A DNA stretch of 64,000 nucleotides from JASLDZ01 sp965199975 (GTDB lineage Bacteria; Pseudomonadota; Alphaproteobacteria; Caulobacterales; Caulobacteraceae), in the NCBI GenBank assembly GCA_965199975.1, contig OZ241340.1, positions 2,852,001 through 2,916,000 of the forward strand, in the 5' to 3' direction. Each line of letters starts with the position of its first letter. Within the stretch, counting starts at the first letter, position 1. The position numbers and the translations under genes were made by a program. Under the pieces are notes generated by a model that was not told the origin of the DNA, made no database searches, and saw only the letters and a list, made by a program, of their open reading frames with translations. Positions 16,887 to 28,283 of this stretch are shown here, one piece after another.

Positions 16887-17330
16887 TCAGCTCGAACGGT
16901 CTTCGGTGATCAGCGAGATGTGGAAGAAGCCGCCGTCCTGCAGGGCGTTCAGCACCGACATGAAGCTCGAATACTTCACCTCGTTGTCGGCGCGGATGTA
17001 GACCGTCTCCTCCTGCGGGTGCGGGCTGGCGAGCGCGCGGGTCACGTCCCCGCCGAGCGCCGCGAGCGTGGTGTGCTGCGGGCCGATGAAGAGGTCGCCC
17101 GAGCGCTGCACCGAGATGACGGTGGGAGGCTTGGGCTTCTGCATGCTGGCGGGCGGCGGCGTCGCCGGCGGCAGGTCGAGCTTGATGGACACGGTGGCCA
17201 AGGGCGCGGCAACCATGAAGATGATGAGCAGCACCAGCATGACGTCCACCATGGGCGTCACGTTCATGTCCGCCGAGGTGCCCAGCGAGTAACGCGATCC
17301 GCCGCTGGGCGAGGAGAGCTTTGCAGCCAT
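16887..17330 (-). CDS. exbD: Biopolymer transport protein ExbD/TolR family
   Basis: A 147-residue inner-membrane protein with one N-terminal helix and a periplasmic domain. The hallmark MNVTPMVDVMLVLLIIFMV places the conserved proton-path aspartate in the helix at about residue 29. The C-terminal part (PQEETVYIRADNEVKYSSFMSVLNALQDGG) is the typical ExbD fold. ExbD normally works with ExbB and TonB, but neither is adjacent here. The gene is divergent from the WD40 gene. It may serve a TonB system encoded elsewhere or another proton-driven task. Confidence 0.9.
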   Translation of the reverse strand: MAAKLSSPSGGSRYSLGTSADMNVTPMVDVMLVLLIIFMVAAPLATVSIKLDLPPATPPPASMQKPKPPTVISVQRSGDLFIGPQHTTLAALGGDVTRALASPHPQEETVYIRADNEVKYSSFMSVLNALQDGGFFHISLITEDRSS

Positions 17331-17446
17331 TCAGGGGTCTCCAAGCGCCCGCGCAGGTCGTGGCGGGCGACGATCGGGAGCGAGCTTTGCCCGCGATGGC
17401 CGCTCAAGTAAAGCCGACTCCGCGCCCGCCGCCGCCCCATGGCCCC

Positions 17447-18466
17447 ATGCCCGAACCGATCGCACAGCCCGACCCCATGCACCTCGGCGCCTACGTCGTG
17501 GCCGCCCTGTGGGCGCGCGACGGCTGGGCGCTGGCCCTGGCCGACGGCGCGGTCCGCTTCGAGCACGGGTCGATCTGCGAGGCGCACGACGGCGCGGCGC
17601 TGTGCATGGCGCCCCATCCCTCCGGCGAGGGGGTGGTGACCGGCGGGGACGACGGCCGGCTCGTCTGGTCGCGTCCCGGCGGCGAAGCCGGGGTGGAGCT
17701 GGCCGCGCTCGGCGGCCGCTGGGTCGACGCGGTCGCCGCGCATCCGGCCTCCGGCCTGATCGCCTTCGCCTCGGGGCGCGAGGTGCACGTGTGCGACGCC
17801 GCCGATCCCGGCTTCCGACGCCGCTTCGCCCACGAGCGCGCGGTGAGCGCCCTGGCCTTCGATCCCAAGGGCCGGCGCCTCGCCGCCGCCACCTACGGCG
17901 GGGTGAAGCTCTGGTATGCGCGGGTGGAGAGCCAGACGCCCGGCGCCCTCGCCTGGGCCGGCAGCCACACCGGCGTGTGGTGGAGCCCCGATGGGCGCTT
18001 CGTGGTCAGCGCCATGCAGGAGAACGACCTGCACGGCTGGCGCGTGGCCGACGCCCGGGACATGCGCATGTCGGGCTACCCCTCGAAAGTGCGCTCAGCC
18101 GCCTTCCTGGCCAAGGGCGCCCTCCTCGCCACCGCCGGCGCCGCCGGCGCGGTCTGCTGGCCGTTCGCCGGCGCGAACGGGCCCATGGGCAAGGACGCCG
18201 TCGAGATCGGCGCCGACGAGGCGGAGGCGGCTGCCGAGCGCCGCCCTCCCCTCGTGACCCGTGTGGCGGGCGCGGGCGACGGCCTGCGGCTGGTGGCCGG
18301 GCGCGACGACGGGCAGGTGTGGGTCGCCGAGCTGCAGGGCTCGCGCCGCAGCGTGCTCCGCCCGGCGAGCGGGGCGCCGATCACCGCGCTCACCGTCTCG
18401 CCGGGGGGCGAGCACGCGGTCTGGGGCGACGAGGGCGGCGGCGCGGGCGTGCTGGCCCTTGGCTGA
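17447..18466 (+). CDS. WD40-repeat protein
   Basis: About 339 residues with repeated WD40-like blades: AALCMAPHPSGEGVVTGGDD, WVDAVAAHPASGLIAFASG, AVSALAFDPKGRRLAAATYG and GVWWSPDGRFVVSAM, with the usual GH- or PD-type turns. It should form a cytoplasmic beta-propeller used for protein contacts. The start is uncertain: ATG at 17396 and at 17477 are also in frame, and none has a strong ribosome site. I chose MPEPIAQPDP because it precedes the first blade closely. The stop overlaps the mtgA start, so the two genes are coupled. Similar WD40 proteins occur in Caulobacterales without known roles. Confidence 0.82.
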   Translation: MPEPIAQPDPMHLGAYVVAALWARDGWALALADGAVRFEHGSICEAHDGAALCMAPHPSGEGVVTGGDDGRLVWSRPGGEAGVELAALGGRWVDAVAAHPASGLIAFASGREVHVCDAADPGFRRRFAHERAVSALAFDPKGRRLAAATYGGVKLWYARVESQTPGALAWAGSHTGVWWSPDGRFVVSAMQENDLHGWRVADARDMRMSGYPSKVRSAAFLAKGALLATAGAAGAVCWPFAGANGPMGKDAVEIGADEAEAAAERRPPLVTRVAGAGDGLRLVAGRDDGQVWVAELQGSRRSVLRPASGAPITALTVSPGGEHAVWGDEGGGAGVLALG

Positions 18467-19169
18467 CGCCGCCCCGCCCGGCCGGCCGCGACGGGGGCGC
18501 TGGCGCGCGCGCCTGGGCGCGGTCGTGCTCTTCGCCGTGCTGCTGCCGCCGGCGCAGGTCGCGGTCACGCGCCTCGTGCCGCCGCCGCCCACCGCGCTGA
18601 TGCTGATCCGGCTGGCGCAGGGGCGGGGCTACGACCAGCGCTGGCGACCGCTCTCCGCCATCTCGCCCGCCCTGGCGCGGGCGGTGGTGGCCGCGGAGGA
18701 CGCGCGCTTCTGCGAGCACGACGGCTTCGACTGGGAGGCGCTGCGCGAGGCGGCGGCGCGCAACGCCGAAGGCGGGCGGCTGCGCGGGGGCTCCACCATC
18801 AGCCAGCAGACCGCCAAGAACGTCTTTCTGTGGCCGTCGCGCGACTACCTGCGCAAGGGGCTGGAGGCCGGCTACACCGTGCTGATCGAGACGCTGTGGG
18901 GCAAGCGGCGCATCCTCGAGGTCTACCTCAACGTGGTGGAGTGGGGGCCGGGCGTGTACGGCGCGGAGGCGGCCGCGCAGCGCGACTTCCACGAGGGCGC
19001 CGACAGGCTGACGCCGGCGCAGGCGGCGCGGCTGGCGGCGGTGCTGCCCTCGCCGTTGCGGTGGTCGGCCCGGCGCCCGGGGGGCGGCGTGCGCCGGCGT
19101 GCGGGGCGCATAGGGGCGAACGCCCGCATCGTGGCGCAGGACGATCTGGCGGCCTGCGCCGGCGCGTGA
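18459..19169 (+). CDS. mtgA: Monofunctional peptidoglycan transglycosylase MtgA
   Basis: A GT51 enzyme that polymerises lipid II into glycan strands. About 236 residues (E. coli 242). It has one N-terminal membrane helix (LGAVVLFAVLLPPAQVAV). The catalytic glutamate motif EDARFCEHDGFDW and the GGSTISQQTAKNVFLWP, RKGLEAGYTVLIE and ILEVYLNVVEWGPGVYGAEAAA motifs are intact. No ATG or GTG is available before the membrane helix; I chose TTG at 18459, which overlaps the last codons of the WD40 gene. There is no transpeptidase domain, as expected for MtgA. Confidence 0.93.
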   Translation: MADAAPPGRPRRGRWRARLGAVVLFAVLLPPAQVAVTRLVPPPPTALMLIRLAQGRGYDQRWRPLSAISPALARAVVAAEDARFCEHDGFDWEALREAAARNAEGGRLRGGSTISQQTAKNVFLWPSRDYLRKGLEAGYTVLIETLWGKRRILEVYLNVVEWGPGVYGAEAAAQRDFHEGADRLTPAQAARLAAVLPSPLRWSARRPGGGVRRRAGRIGANARIVAQDDLAACAGA

Positions 19170-19172
19170 ACC

Positions 19173-22025
<2,853 letters not shown>

Positions 22026-22102
22026 CTAGGTCTCCTCGCCTCGCCTCGCCTCGGTCGTGAACCTCGCCTCAGAGCATGAAGAAACGTTGAGCGCCGCGGC
22101 GA

Positions 22103-23035
22103 TCAGGCGAGCCGGATCTCGCGCAGCCGCTCCTGCAGGAAGTCGTGGGCGGTGATCGGCGCGAGCGGCGCCGGGCGCCCCGGCCCGATGGTGGAGGGCA
22201 GCGCCTTGATGCAAAAGTCCGAAGCGAAGTGGAGGAAGAAGGGCGTGGAGTAGCGCGCCACGCCGCGCCGCTCGGGGGCCGGATTGACCACGCGATGGCT
22301 GGTGGAGGGCAGGACGCCGTTGGTCAGGCGCTGCAGCATGTCGCCGATGTTGACCACGATCGAGCCCGCAGGCGGGTTCACCGCCAGCCACTCGCCGGTG
22401 TCTTTGTCGAGGAGCTGCAGGCCGCCCTCCTCCGCGCCCAGGAGCAGTGTGATGACGTTGATGTCCTCGTGAGCCGCTGCGCGCACGCCTTCACCGGTTC
22501 CATCGGTCGGCGGATAGTGCAGCAGCCGCAGGATGCTGTTGCCGTGCTCCACCGGGCCCGCGAACCAGTCGTCGGGAAGCTTGAGGTGGCGCGCGACGGC
22601 CGCCAGCACGTGGGCGCCCATGTCGTCCAGCCCGGCGTAGAGCGCGCTCAAGTGGCGCCTGAAGCCGGGGACCTCGGCGTCGGGCCACACGTTGGCGGGC
22701 ATGTGGTCTTCGAAGCGGTGCCCGGCGGGCAGGTCGCGCCCCACGTGCCAGAACTCCTTGAGGTCGAAGTGCTCAGCGCCCTTCGCGGTCTCCACGCCGA
22801 AGGGGGTGTAGCCGCGCTGACCGCGGCCGTTCGGCGGGCGGTGGCGCAGCTTCTCCTCGACGGGCAGGGCGAAGAATGCGCGCGCGTCGGCGAGGGCGTC
22901 GGCGATCTCTCGCGCCGCGATCGGGTGGCCGTCGATGACCGCGAAGCCGTAGCGCTCGAAGGAGGCGCCGAGGTCGCGGGCGAAGCGGTCGGGATCTCCC
23001 GCGTGGAGGCGGAAGGAGACGGGCTGGATCGACAT
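22103..23035 (-). CDS. 2-oxoglutarate-Fe(II) oxygenase, isopenicillin N synthase-like
   Basis: 310 residues with both halves of the fold. The N-terminal DIOX_N part is SFERYGFAVIDGHPI...RAFFALPVEEKLRH. The catalytic core has the iron ligands HED in AAAHEDINVITLLLG, the distal His in LPSTSHRVVNP, and the 2-oxoglutarate-binding Arg in RYSTPFFLHF. Such enzymes hydroxylate or desaturate small molecules in the cytoplasm; the substrate is not evident. The gene lies upstream of the hybrid kinase on the same strand, and the efflux pump operon ends behind it after 48 bases. Confidence 0.9.
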   Translation of the reverse strand: MSIQPVSFRLHAGDPDRFARDLGASFERYGFAVIDGHPIAAREIADALADARAFFALPVEEKLRHRPPNGRGQRGYTPFGVETAKGAEHFDLKEFWHVGRDLPAGHRFEDHMPANVWPDAEVPGFRRHLSALYAGLDDMGAHVLAAVARHLKLPDDWFAGPVEHGNSILRLLHYPPTDGTGEGVRAAAHEDINVITLLLGAEEGGLQLLDKDTGEWLAVNPPAGSIVVNIGDMLQRLTNGVLPSTSHRVVNPAPERRGVARYSTPFFLHFASDFCIKALPSTIGPGRPAPLAPITAHDFLQERLREIRLA

Positions 23036-23083
23036 GATCGGCCTTCTACCCCCGCGCCACGAGGCGCGGGAAGAGCCGGCGCC

Positions 23084-24715
23084 TCAGTGCGCGCCTGCCG
23101 CCGTCTTCGCGCCCTTGGGCGGCCGAGGCGCCAGCCAGATCGAGGCGGCCGCGGCGAACAGCATGAACGAGATGATGAAGAACATCTTGTCCGTCGCCAG
23201 CATCACCGCCTGCGTCTGCACGATCCCCTCGAACTGGCGCGCCGCCTGCGCCGCGGAAAGGCCGGTGCGCTGCAGCGCGTCCAGCGCCTGCTGGAACTGG
23301 CCGGGCTGGTTGAGCAGCGCCACGCGAGCACTGCTGGCCGAGTCGTCCCAGGCGGTGGTGGAGAGCGACACCGCAAAGGCGCCGGCCGTGGTGCGCACGA
23401 ACGACAGCAGGCCCGCCCCGCTGGCCGTCTCGTCCGGCGGGAGGGAACCGGTGCCCAGCGTCATCAGCGGGATGAAGAAGAACGGGATCCCCAGGCCCTG
23501 CAGGAAGGTAGGCAGGATCAGCACGCTGAACGGCACTTCAGTGTTGAAGTGGCTGCGCCACAGCATCATCGCGGCCATCCACGAGATGCCGAAGGTGATC
23601 AACATCCGCGGGTCCACCTTACCTACGATGCGACCGACGATCGGCGAGAATACGATCGCCAGTATGCCGCCGAAAGCGGTCGCCCTCCCCGCCCAGGTGG
23701 CCGTGTAGTTCAGATTGGTCTGCAGCCACAGCGGCAGCAGCACGTTGGCCGCGAAGAAGCCCGCGTACGACAGGCCCAGCACCGTGCACGCCGTGGCGAA
23801 GCTTCGGTGTCGGAACACGCGCAGGTTCACGATCGGGTCGGCCGCGGTCAGCTCCCAGATCATGAAGGCCGCAAAGCCCACCACGGCCACCACGCACAGG
23901 GTGACGATCAGCGGCGAGGCGAACCAGTCGAGCTCCTTGCCCTTGTCGAGCATGATCTGCATCGCGCTGATCCACACCACGAGCAGCCCCAGCCCCACGC
24001 TGTCGACCTTGGCGGCGACGCCGACCGTCTCCTTCGGCTTGAGCAGGCGCCGGGCGAAGAGGGCCACGACCAGCGCGAAGGGCACGTTGATGTAGAAGAT
24101 CCATGGCCAGCCGACGTTGTCGCACAGCCAGCCGCCGAGCAGCGGCCCGGCGATGGGCGCCACCACCGTGGTCATCGACCACAAGGCCATGGCCTGGCCG
24201 GCCATGCGCCTCGGGAAGACGCGCAAGAGCAGCGTCTGCGACAGCGGGATCATCGGGCCGCCGCACAGCCCCTGACAGATTCGGAAGAACACCAGGGCCC
24301 CCAGGCTGGGCGCGAAGCCGCAGGCGAAGGAGAAGACGCCGAAGAGGATCATGGCGGTGGTGAACACCGTCACCGTGCCGAAGCGCCGCGCCAGGAAGCC
24401 CGTCAGCGGCACGGTGATGGCCTCGGCCACCGAATAGCTCGTGATTGTCCAGGTGCCCTCGTTGGGCGAGACCGCGAGGCCCCCGGCGATATTGGGCACG
24501 CTCACGTTGGTGATGGTCGTGTCCAGCACCGTCATGAAGTTGGCGAGCGCCAGCAGCAGCCCCACGATCCACAGGGTCGAGCCGGTGAACGGCGCATCCG
24601 CAGCCGTAGGGGGCGGGCCCAGCTTGGCGCGCTCGGCCTGCGGCGGCTCGAGCACGGCGACGGCAGGCACCATGCCGTCGCCGCCAGCCGCCGTGTTGGG
24701 CGGGAGCGCGGGCAT
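23084..24715 (-). CDS. emrB: MFS multidrug transporter, DHA2 (EmrB) family
   Basis: A 14-helix inner-membrane exporter of about 543 residues. The motif-C-type region and the first helix with LDTTITNVSVPNIAGGLAVS are those of EmrB/QacA transporters, as are the following GFLARRFG and CQGLCGGPMIPLSQTLLLRVFP segments. The ATG at 24713-24715 follows the stop of the membrane fusion protein by two bases, so I prefer it over an upstream in-frame ATG inside that gene. Together with the EmrA-like and TolC-like proteins it should form a proton-driven tripartite pump across both membranes. The operon is probably controlled by the TetR protein at 27618. Confidence 0.92.
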   Translation of the reverse strand: MPALPPNTAAGGDGMVPAVAVLEPPQAERAKLGPPPTAADAPFTGSTLWIVGLLLALANFMTVLDTTITNVSVPNIAGGLAVSPNEGTWTITSYSVAEAITVPLTGFLARRFGTVTVFTTAMILFGVFSFACGFAPSLGALVFFRICQGLCGGPMIPLSQTLLLRVFPRRMAGQAMALWSMTTVVAPIAGPLLGGWLCDNVGWPWIFYINVPFALVVALFARRLLKPKETVGVAAKVDSVGLGLLVVWISAMQIMLDKGKELDWFASPLIVTLCVVAVVGFAAFMIWELTAADPIVNLRVFRHRSFATACTVLGLSYAGFFAANVLLPLWLQTNLNYTATWAGRATAFGGILAIVFSPIVGRIVGKVDPRMLITFGISWMAAMMLWRSHFNTEVPFSVLILPTFLQGLGIPFFFIPLMTLGTGSLPPDETASGAGLLSFVRTTAGAFAVSLSTTAWDDSASSARVALLNQPGQFQQALDALQRTGLSAAQAARQFEGIVQTQAVMLATDKMFFIISFMLFAAAASIWLAPRPPKGAKTAAGAH

Positions 24716-24717
24716 CG

Positions 24718-25959
24718 TCAGGCCCCCGGATGCTGTGACGCAGGCGGCGCGGAGAGCGCGTTGCCCGGGCCCGCGTCGCCGATGTCGACCTTCACCGCGG
24801 TGGAGAGGCCCACGCGCAACGGATGGGCGCGCAGCTCGGCCGGCGGGCAAGCGATGCGCACGGGCAGGCGCTGGACCACCTTGATCCAGTTGCCGGTGGC
24901 GTTCTGCGCCGGAATCACTGCGAAGGCCGAGCCCGTGCCGCCCGAGAAGCCCACGACATGGCAGTGGTAGACCACGTGCCCGCCATAGAGGTCGGCGGTG
25001 ACGTCGGCCGCTTGGCCGGGCCGCACCTTGCGCAGCTGCGACTCCTTGAAGTTGGCGTTCACGTAGACTTTGTCGACCGGCACCACCGTCATCATGTTGG
25101 CCCCGACGGCCACGCGCTGGCCGACCTGCACGTTGCGCTGGGAGACCACGCCGTCGAACGGCGCGCGGATCGTCGCGCGACTGAAGTTGAGCTGCGCCAC
25201 GTCGAGCATGGCCTTGGCGGCGGCCACCTCGGGATTGGAGTTCACGTCGGAGCCCGTGGTCAGCGCCTGCTGGGCGGCGAGCTGCCCCTCGGCGGCCTTC
25301 TTGTTGGCCTGCGCCTGCACGCCCGCGGCCTTGGTGGCCGCGAGGTTGGCGACCGCGGTGTTGTAGGCGTTCTTAGCCGTGGTCAGCTCCTCGCCCGACA
25401 CCGCGCCCGAGTTGGCGAGGCGCTGGCGGCGCTGCAGGTCGATGCGGGTGCGGTCCACATCGGACTGCGAGGCCACGAGCTGGGCGGCGGCGCGGGCCAG
25501 GTCGGCGTCGCGCGCGGCGATCTGCGCCTCGAACTGGTCGTTCGTGGCGAAGTCCTGGCGCACCTTGCGCTGGGCCTGGCCGTACTGCGCCTGCGCCTGC
25601 TCAAGCGCTGCGCGGGTGTCGGCCGGGTCGAGGGTGACGAGCACGTCGCCCGCCTTCACGGCCTGGGTGTCGGAGACGCGCACCTCCAGCACCTGCCCCG
25701 CCACCTGCGGGGTGATCTGCGCGGAGTCCGCGCCGACGTAGGCGTCGTCTGTCGAGACCGAGCGCGAGCCGATGAAGACGTACCACAGCGCGAACAGCAC
25801 GATCGCCAGCACCACGACGACACCGAGGCCGCTGAACAGCCGCCTGCGCATACGCGAGCGGCGGCCGGCTGCGGCGACGGCGGGATCGGGGCCCAGCGCC
25901 GGCCCGACGGTCGGTCGGCTGATGGCGGCGGAGGGCGGGGGGCTGGCGTCGTCTGGCAT
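24718..25959 (-). CDS. emrA: HlyD/EmrA-family membrane fusion protein
   Basis: A 413-residue periplasmic adaptor. A membrane anchor lies at about residues 43-67 (LFSGLGVVVVLAIVLFALWYVFIG). The first lipoyl half follows (VSTDDAYVGADSAQITPQVAGQVLEVRV), then a long coiled-coil hairpin (about 120-240), the second lipoyl half (IRAPFDGVVSQRNVQVGQRV) and a beta-barrel domain (VYVNANFKESQLRKVRPGQ). This is the EmrA pattern. It links the MFS pump to the outer-membrane channel encoded just upstream. The N-terminal 40 residues are proline-rich and may be cytoplasmic. Confidence 0.92.
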   Translation of the reverse strand: MPDDASPPPSAAISRPTVGPALGPDPAVAAAGRRSRMRRRLFSGLGVVVVLAIVLFALWYVFIGSRSVSTDDAYVGADSAQITPQVAGQVLEVRVSDTQAVKAGDVLVTLDPADTRAALEQAQAQYGQAQRKVRQDFATNDQFEAQIAARDADLARAAAQLVASQSDVDRTRIDLQRRQRLANSGAVSGEELTTAKNAYNTAVANLAATKAAGVQAQANKKAAEGQLAAQQALTTGSDVNSNPEVAAAKAMLDVAQLNFSRATIRAPFDGVVSQRNVQVGQRVAVGANMMTVVPVDKVYVNANFKESQLRKVRPGQAADVTADLYGGHVVYHCHVVGFSGGTGSAFAVIPAQNATGNWIKVVQRLPVRIACPPAELRAHPLRVGLSTAVKVDIGDAGPGNALSAPPASQHPGA

Positions 25960-25994
25960 GGCGGGCGGTCCGGGAAGGCGGTGTGCGTGGGGGC

Positions 25995-27509
25995 TCAGCG
26001 CGCGGCGCTGGCGATCTTGGTGGGAGACGCGGCGGCGGGCGAGACATACCCTCCGCCCAGAGCGCGCACGAGGGCGACATCCTGGGCGAAGGCTTGGCCC
26101 TGCAGGTCGGCCACCGCGCGGCGGCTGTCGATCAGCGTGGACTGTGCGGTGAGCACGTTGAGGAAGGGCGACAGCCCGCCCTGGTAACGCAGGTAGGCGA
26201 CGCGATACGCCTCCTGGCTGGCGCGGAAGCTTGACTGCGCATCGAGCAGCTGGGCGGAGACCGAGGCCTGCGCGGCCGTGGCGTCGGCCACATCGCGCAG
26301 GGCGTTGGCGAGGGTGCGGTTATAGAGCGCCACCGCCTCGTCATATTCGGCGCGCGCGCCGCGCAAGGATCCTTCGAGCCGGCCGAGGGTGAAGATCGGC
26401 AGCGTCAGAGCCGGTCCGAGCGACCCCACGTGGCTGTCGCCGTAGAAGAAGCTGTCGACGCCCAGCGAGGCGCGCCCGTAGGAGCCGCCCAGCGTCACGT
26501 CGGGGTAGAAGTCGCGCCGTGCGGCCTTCACCCGGTCGGCCGAAGCCTCGGCGCGCAGCCGCGCGGCGGCGAGGTCGGGGCGGCGCCCGGCCAGCGCGAT
26601 ACCGGTGTCGGCCGGAAGGCCGATGGAGCGCAGCACGGCCTGCGAGGGGCGGGCGATGGCCAGGCCGCGGTCGGGGCCCTCGCCCAGCAGCGCGGCGATG
26701 GCGTGGCGCTGCTGGCCGATGGCCAGGTCGAACGCCTTGAGGTCGCCCTGACTTGTGGGGATGCCGGCCTGCGCCTGCGCCTGCGCGCCGCGCGTCTCCA
26801 GCCCGTTCTGCAGGCGCTGGCTGATGAGGGTGAAGCTCTGCTGGCGCACGTTCAGCGCGTCGATCACCGCGTCGCGGTCCTGATACAGGCGCGCCAGCTC
26901 GGCGTAGGCGGCGGCCACCGCGGTCGTCAGCTGCAGGCGCGCGGCCGCCCGGTCGGCGGCGTAGGCGTCGGCTTGCGAAGTGGCCGCGGCGATGCGGGCG
27001 CGGTTGGCGCCGAAGAAGTCGAGGTCCCACTGCAGGTCGATCGCCGCCCGGCTTTGAGTGTGCCAGCCCGCGGGCAGGAAGCTCTTGAAGGTGTCGGGGA
27101 AGCCCTCGTTGAGGCTCTGCTGGGTGGTCTGCGAAGAGGCTTCGCCGCTGATCTGCGGCTTGCCCGCCGCCTGCTGGCGCTCGACGATGGACTGCGACTG
27201 GCGCAAGCGCGCCGCCGCCGCCGCGAGGTCGGGCGAGCCCGCCAGCGCCTCGGTCTCCAGCGCGTCGAGCTGAGGGTCGCCGTAGGCGGTCCACCAGGCG
27301 TCGCTGGGCCACGCTTGCGCCGGGGTGGCGAAGCTTCGCGTAGAGATCAGGCTGGGCGTGGTGCGCAGTCGGGCGGCGGGGCCGAGGTCGGGCGCGCAGC
27401 CCACCAGCATGAGCGCGAAGGCCGTGGACAGGCCGAAGACGCCGTCGGCCAGTGCGCGGCGCAAGCGCCGCCCTTTGCGGCGCGCCGTTGTGAGCACGGA
27501 ACCGACCAC
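25995..27509 (-). CDS. Outer-membrane efflux lipoprotein, NodT/TolC family
   Basis: An outer-membrane channel of about 504 residues. A signal peptide with a lipobox-like end (ALMLVGC-AP) precedes the mature part. The body has the NodT pattern: WWTAYGDPQLDALETEAL, SPDLAAAAARLRQSQSIVE, WDLDFFGANRARI, the GRRPDLAAARLRAEASADRV repeat and a second helical half. I chose GTG at 27507-27509 because GAGGGG lies five bases upstream and because a dyad operator covers the ATG at 27540-27542, which would otherwise add eleven residues. The gene is first in the tolC-emrA-emrB operon and is divergent from tetR. Confidence 0.9.
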   Translation of the reverse strand: MVGSVLTTARRKGRRLRRALADGVFGLSTAFALMLVGCAPDLGPAARLRTTPSLISTRSFATPAQAWPSDAWWTAYGDPQLDALETEALAGSPDLAAAAARLRQSQSIVERQQAAGKPQISGEASSQTTQQSLNEGFPDTFKSFLPAGWHTQSRAAIDLQWDLDFFGANRARIAAATSQADAYAADRAAARLQLTTAVAAAYAELARLYQDRDAVIDALNVRQQSFTLISQRLQNGLETRGAQAQAQAGIPTSQGDLKAFDLAIGQQRHAIAALLGEGPDRGLAIARPSQAVLRSIGLPADTGIALAGRRPDLAAARLRAEASADRVKAARRDFYPDVTLGGSYGRASLGVDSFFYGDSHVGSLGPALTLPIFTLGRLEGSLRGARAEYDEAVALYNRTLANALRDVADATAAQASVSAQLLDAQSSFRASQEAYRVAYLRYQGGLSPFLNVLTAQSTLIDSRRAVADLQGQAFAQDVALVRALGGGYVSPAAASPTKIASAAR

Positions 27510-27537
27510 GGAAGCCCCTCGACAAGCGGAAAAGTTG

Positions 27538-27552
27538 ACCATACTGTACGGT
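27538..27552. promoter_or_regulatory. Dyad operator between pump operon and tetR
   Basis: ACCATAC-T-GTACGGT is a 15-base palindrome with six of seven arm pairs matching. It sits between the divergent pump operon and tetR, and on the minus strand its TATGGT overlaps a plausible -10. This is the expected place for TetR-family autoregulation and pump repression. The assignment to this TetR protein is inferred from position. Confidence 0.6.
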
Positions 27553-27617
27553 CTTGAACTGCGACGTATGTGCGCTGCAGCATCGCCTTCGTCAAGGCAA
27601 AAGTGTACGAACCGGTC

Positions 27618-28244
27618 ATGTCCCTCGCCGAGAGCGCCCCCCGGACCACACGCGGCGACCTTCGCCGCCAGGCGATCCTCGATATCGCCCGCGAGACCTT
27701 CCTACGCGAGGGCTACGCCTCCGCCTCGATGTCGGCGATCGGCGCCAAGGCGGGCGGGTCGAAGGCCACGCTCTACACCTACTTCCCCTCCAAGGCGGAC
27801 CTGTTCGCCGCTGTGATGGCCGACATGTGCGGCCGCTCGCGCCTGGAGTTGATCGCCGAGGGCGACAGAGCATCGGACATGGAGACGGCGCTGCGTCGTC
27901 TGGGCATGGGTTACGTGCGCCTGATGCTGTCCGACGACGTGGTGACGCTGCATCGGCTGGTGGTGGCTGAAAGTCAGCGGTTCCCAGAGGTCGGTCAGGC
28001 GCTCTACGAGGTGGGACCGCAGCTGGGCAAGGCGACCCTGGCCGAGCGGATGCAACGCTTCATCGACGCCGGCGTCATGCGCCCCTGCGAGCTCATGCGT
28101 GCGGCAGGCCAGTTCTTCGAACTGTGCCTTGCAGGGCTCTACCGGCGGCGGCTGTGGAACATCGCCCAGCCGATCACAGAGGCTGACATGGTCGCCAACG
28201 TGGAGGCCGCGCTCGACACCTTCCTTCGCGCCTACGCCGCCTGA
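27618..28244 (+). CDS. TetR-family repressor, likely of the adjacent efflux operon
   Basis: About 208 residues. The N-terminal helix-turn-helix is typical: RQAILDIARETFLREGYASASMSAIGAKAGGSKATLYTYFPSKADLF. The C-terminal ligand domain resembles the AcrR/TetR_C group (MRPCELMRAAGQFFELCLAGLYRRRLW). I chose the ATG at 27618 (MSLAESAPRT) over one 48 bases upstream, because the extra residues are not family-like. It is divergent from the pump operon and the dyad at 27538-27552 lies between them. Pump substrates probably act as inducers. Confidence 0.92.
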   Translation: MSLAESAPRTTRGDLRRQAILDIARETFLREGYASASMSAIGAKAGGSKATLYTYFPSKADLFAAVMADMCGRSRLELIAEGDRASDMETALRRLGMGYVRLMLSDDVVTLHRLVVAESQRFPEVGQALYEVGPQLGKATLAERMQRFIDAGVMRPCELMRAAGQFFELCLAGLYRRRLWNIAQPITEADMVANVEAALDTFLRAYAA

Positions 28245-28283
28245 CTTGCCGCAGCCCACCGGGGCGGCCATGACGGGCGAGAG

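Noticed and set aside
22145..24970. A 941-codon open frame on the plus strand
   Set aside because: It is antisense to the 2-oxoglutarate oxygenase and the EmrB-type pump; low-complexity His, Arg and Gln composition.
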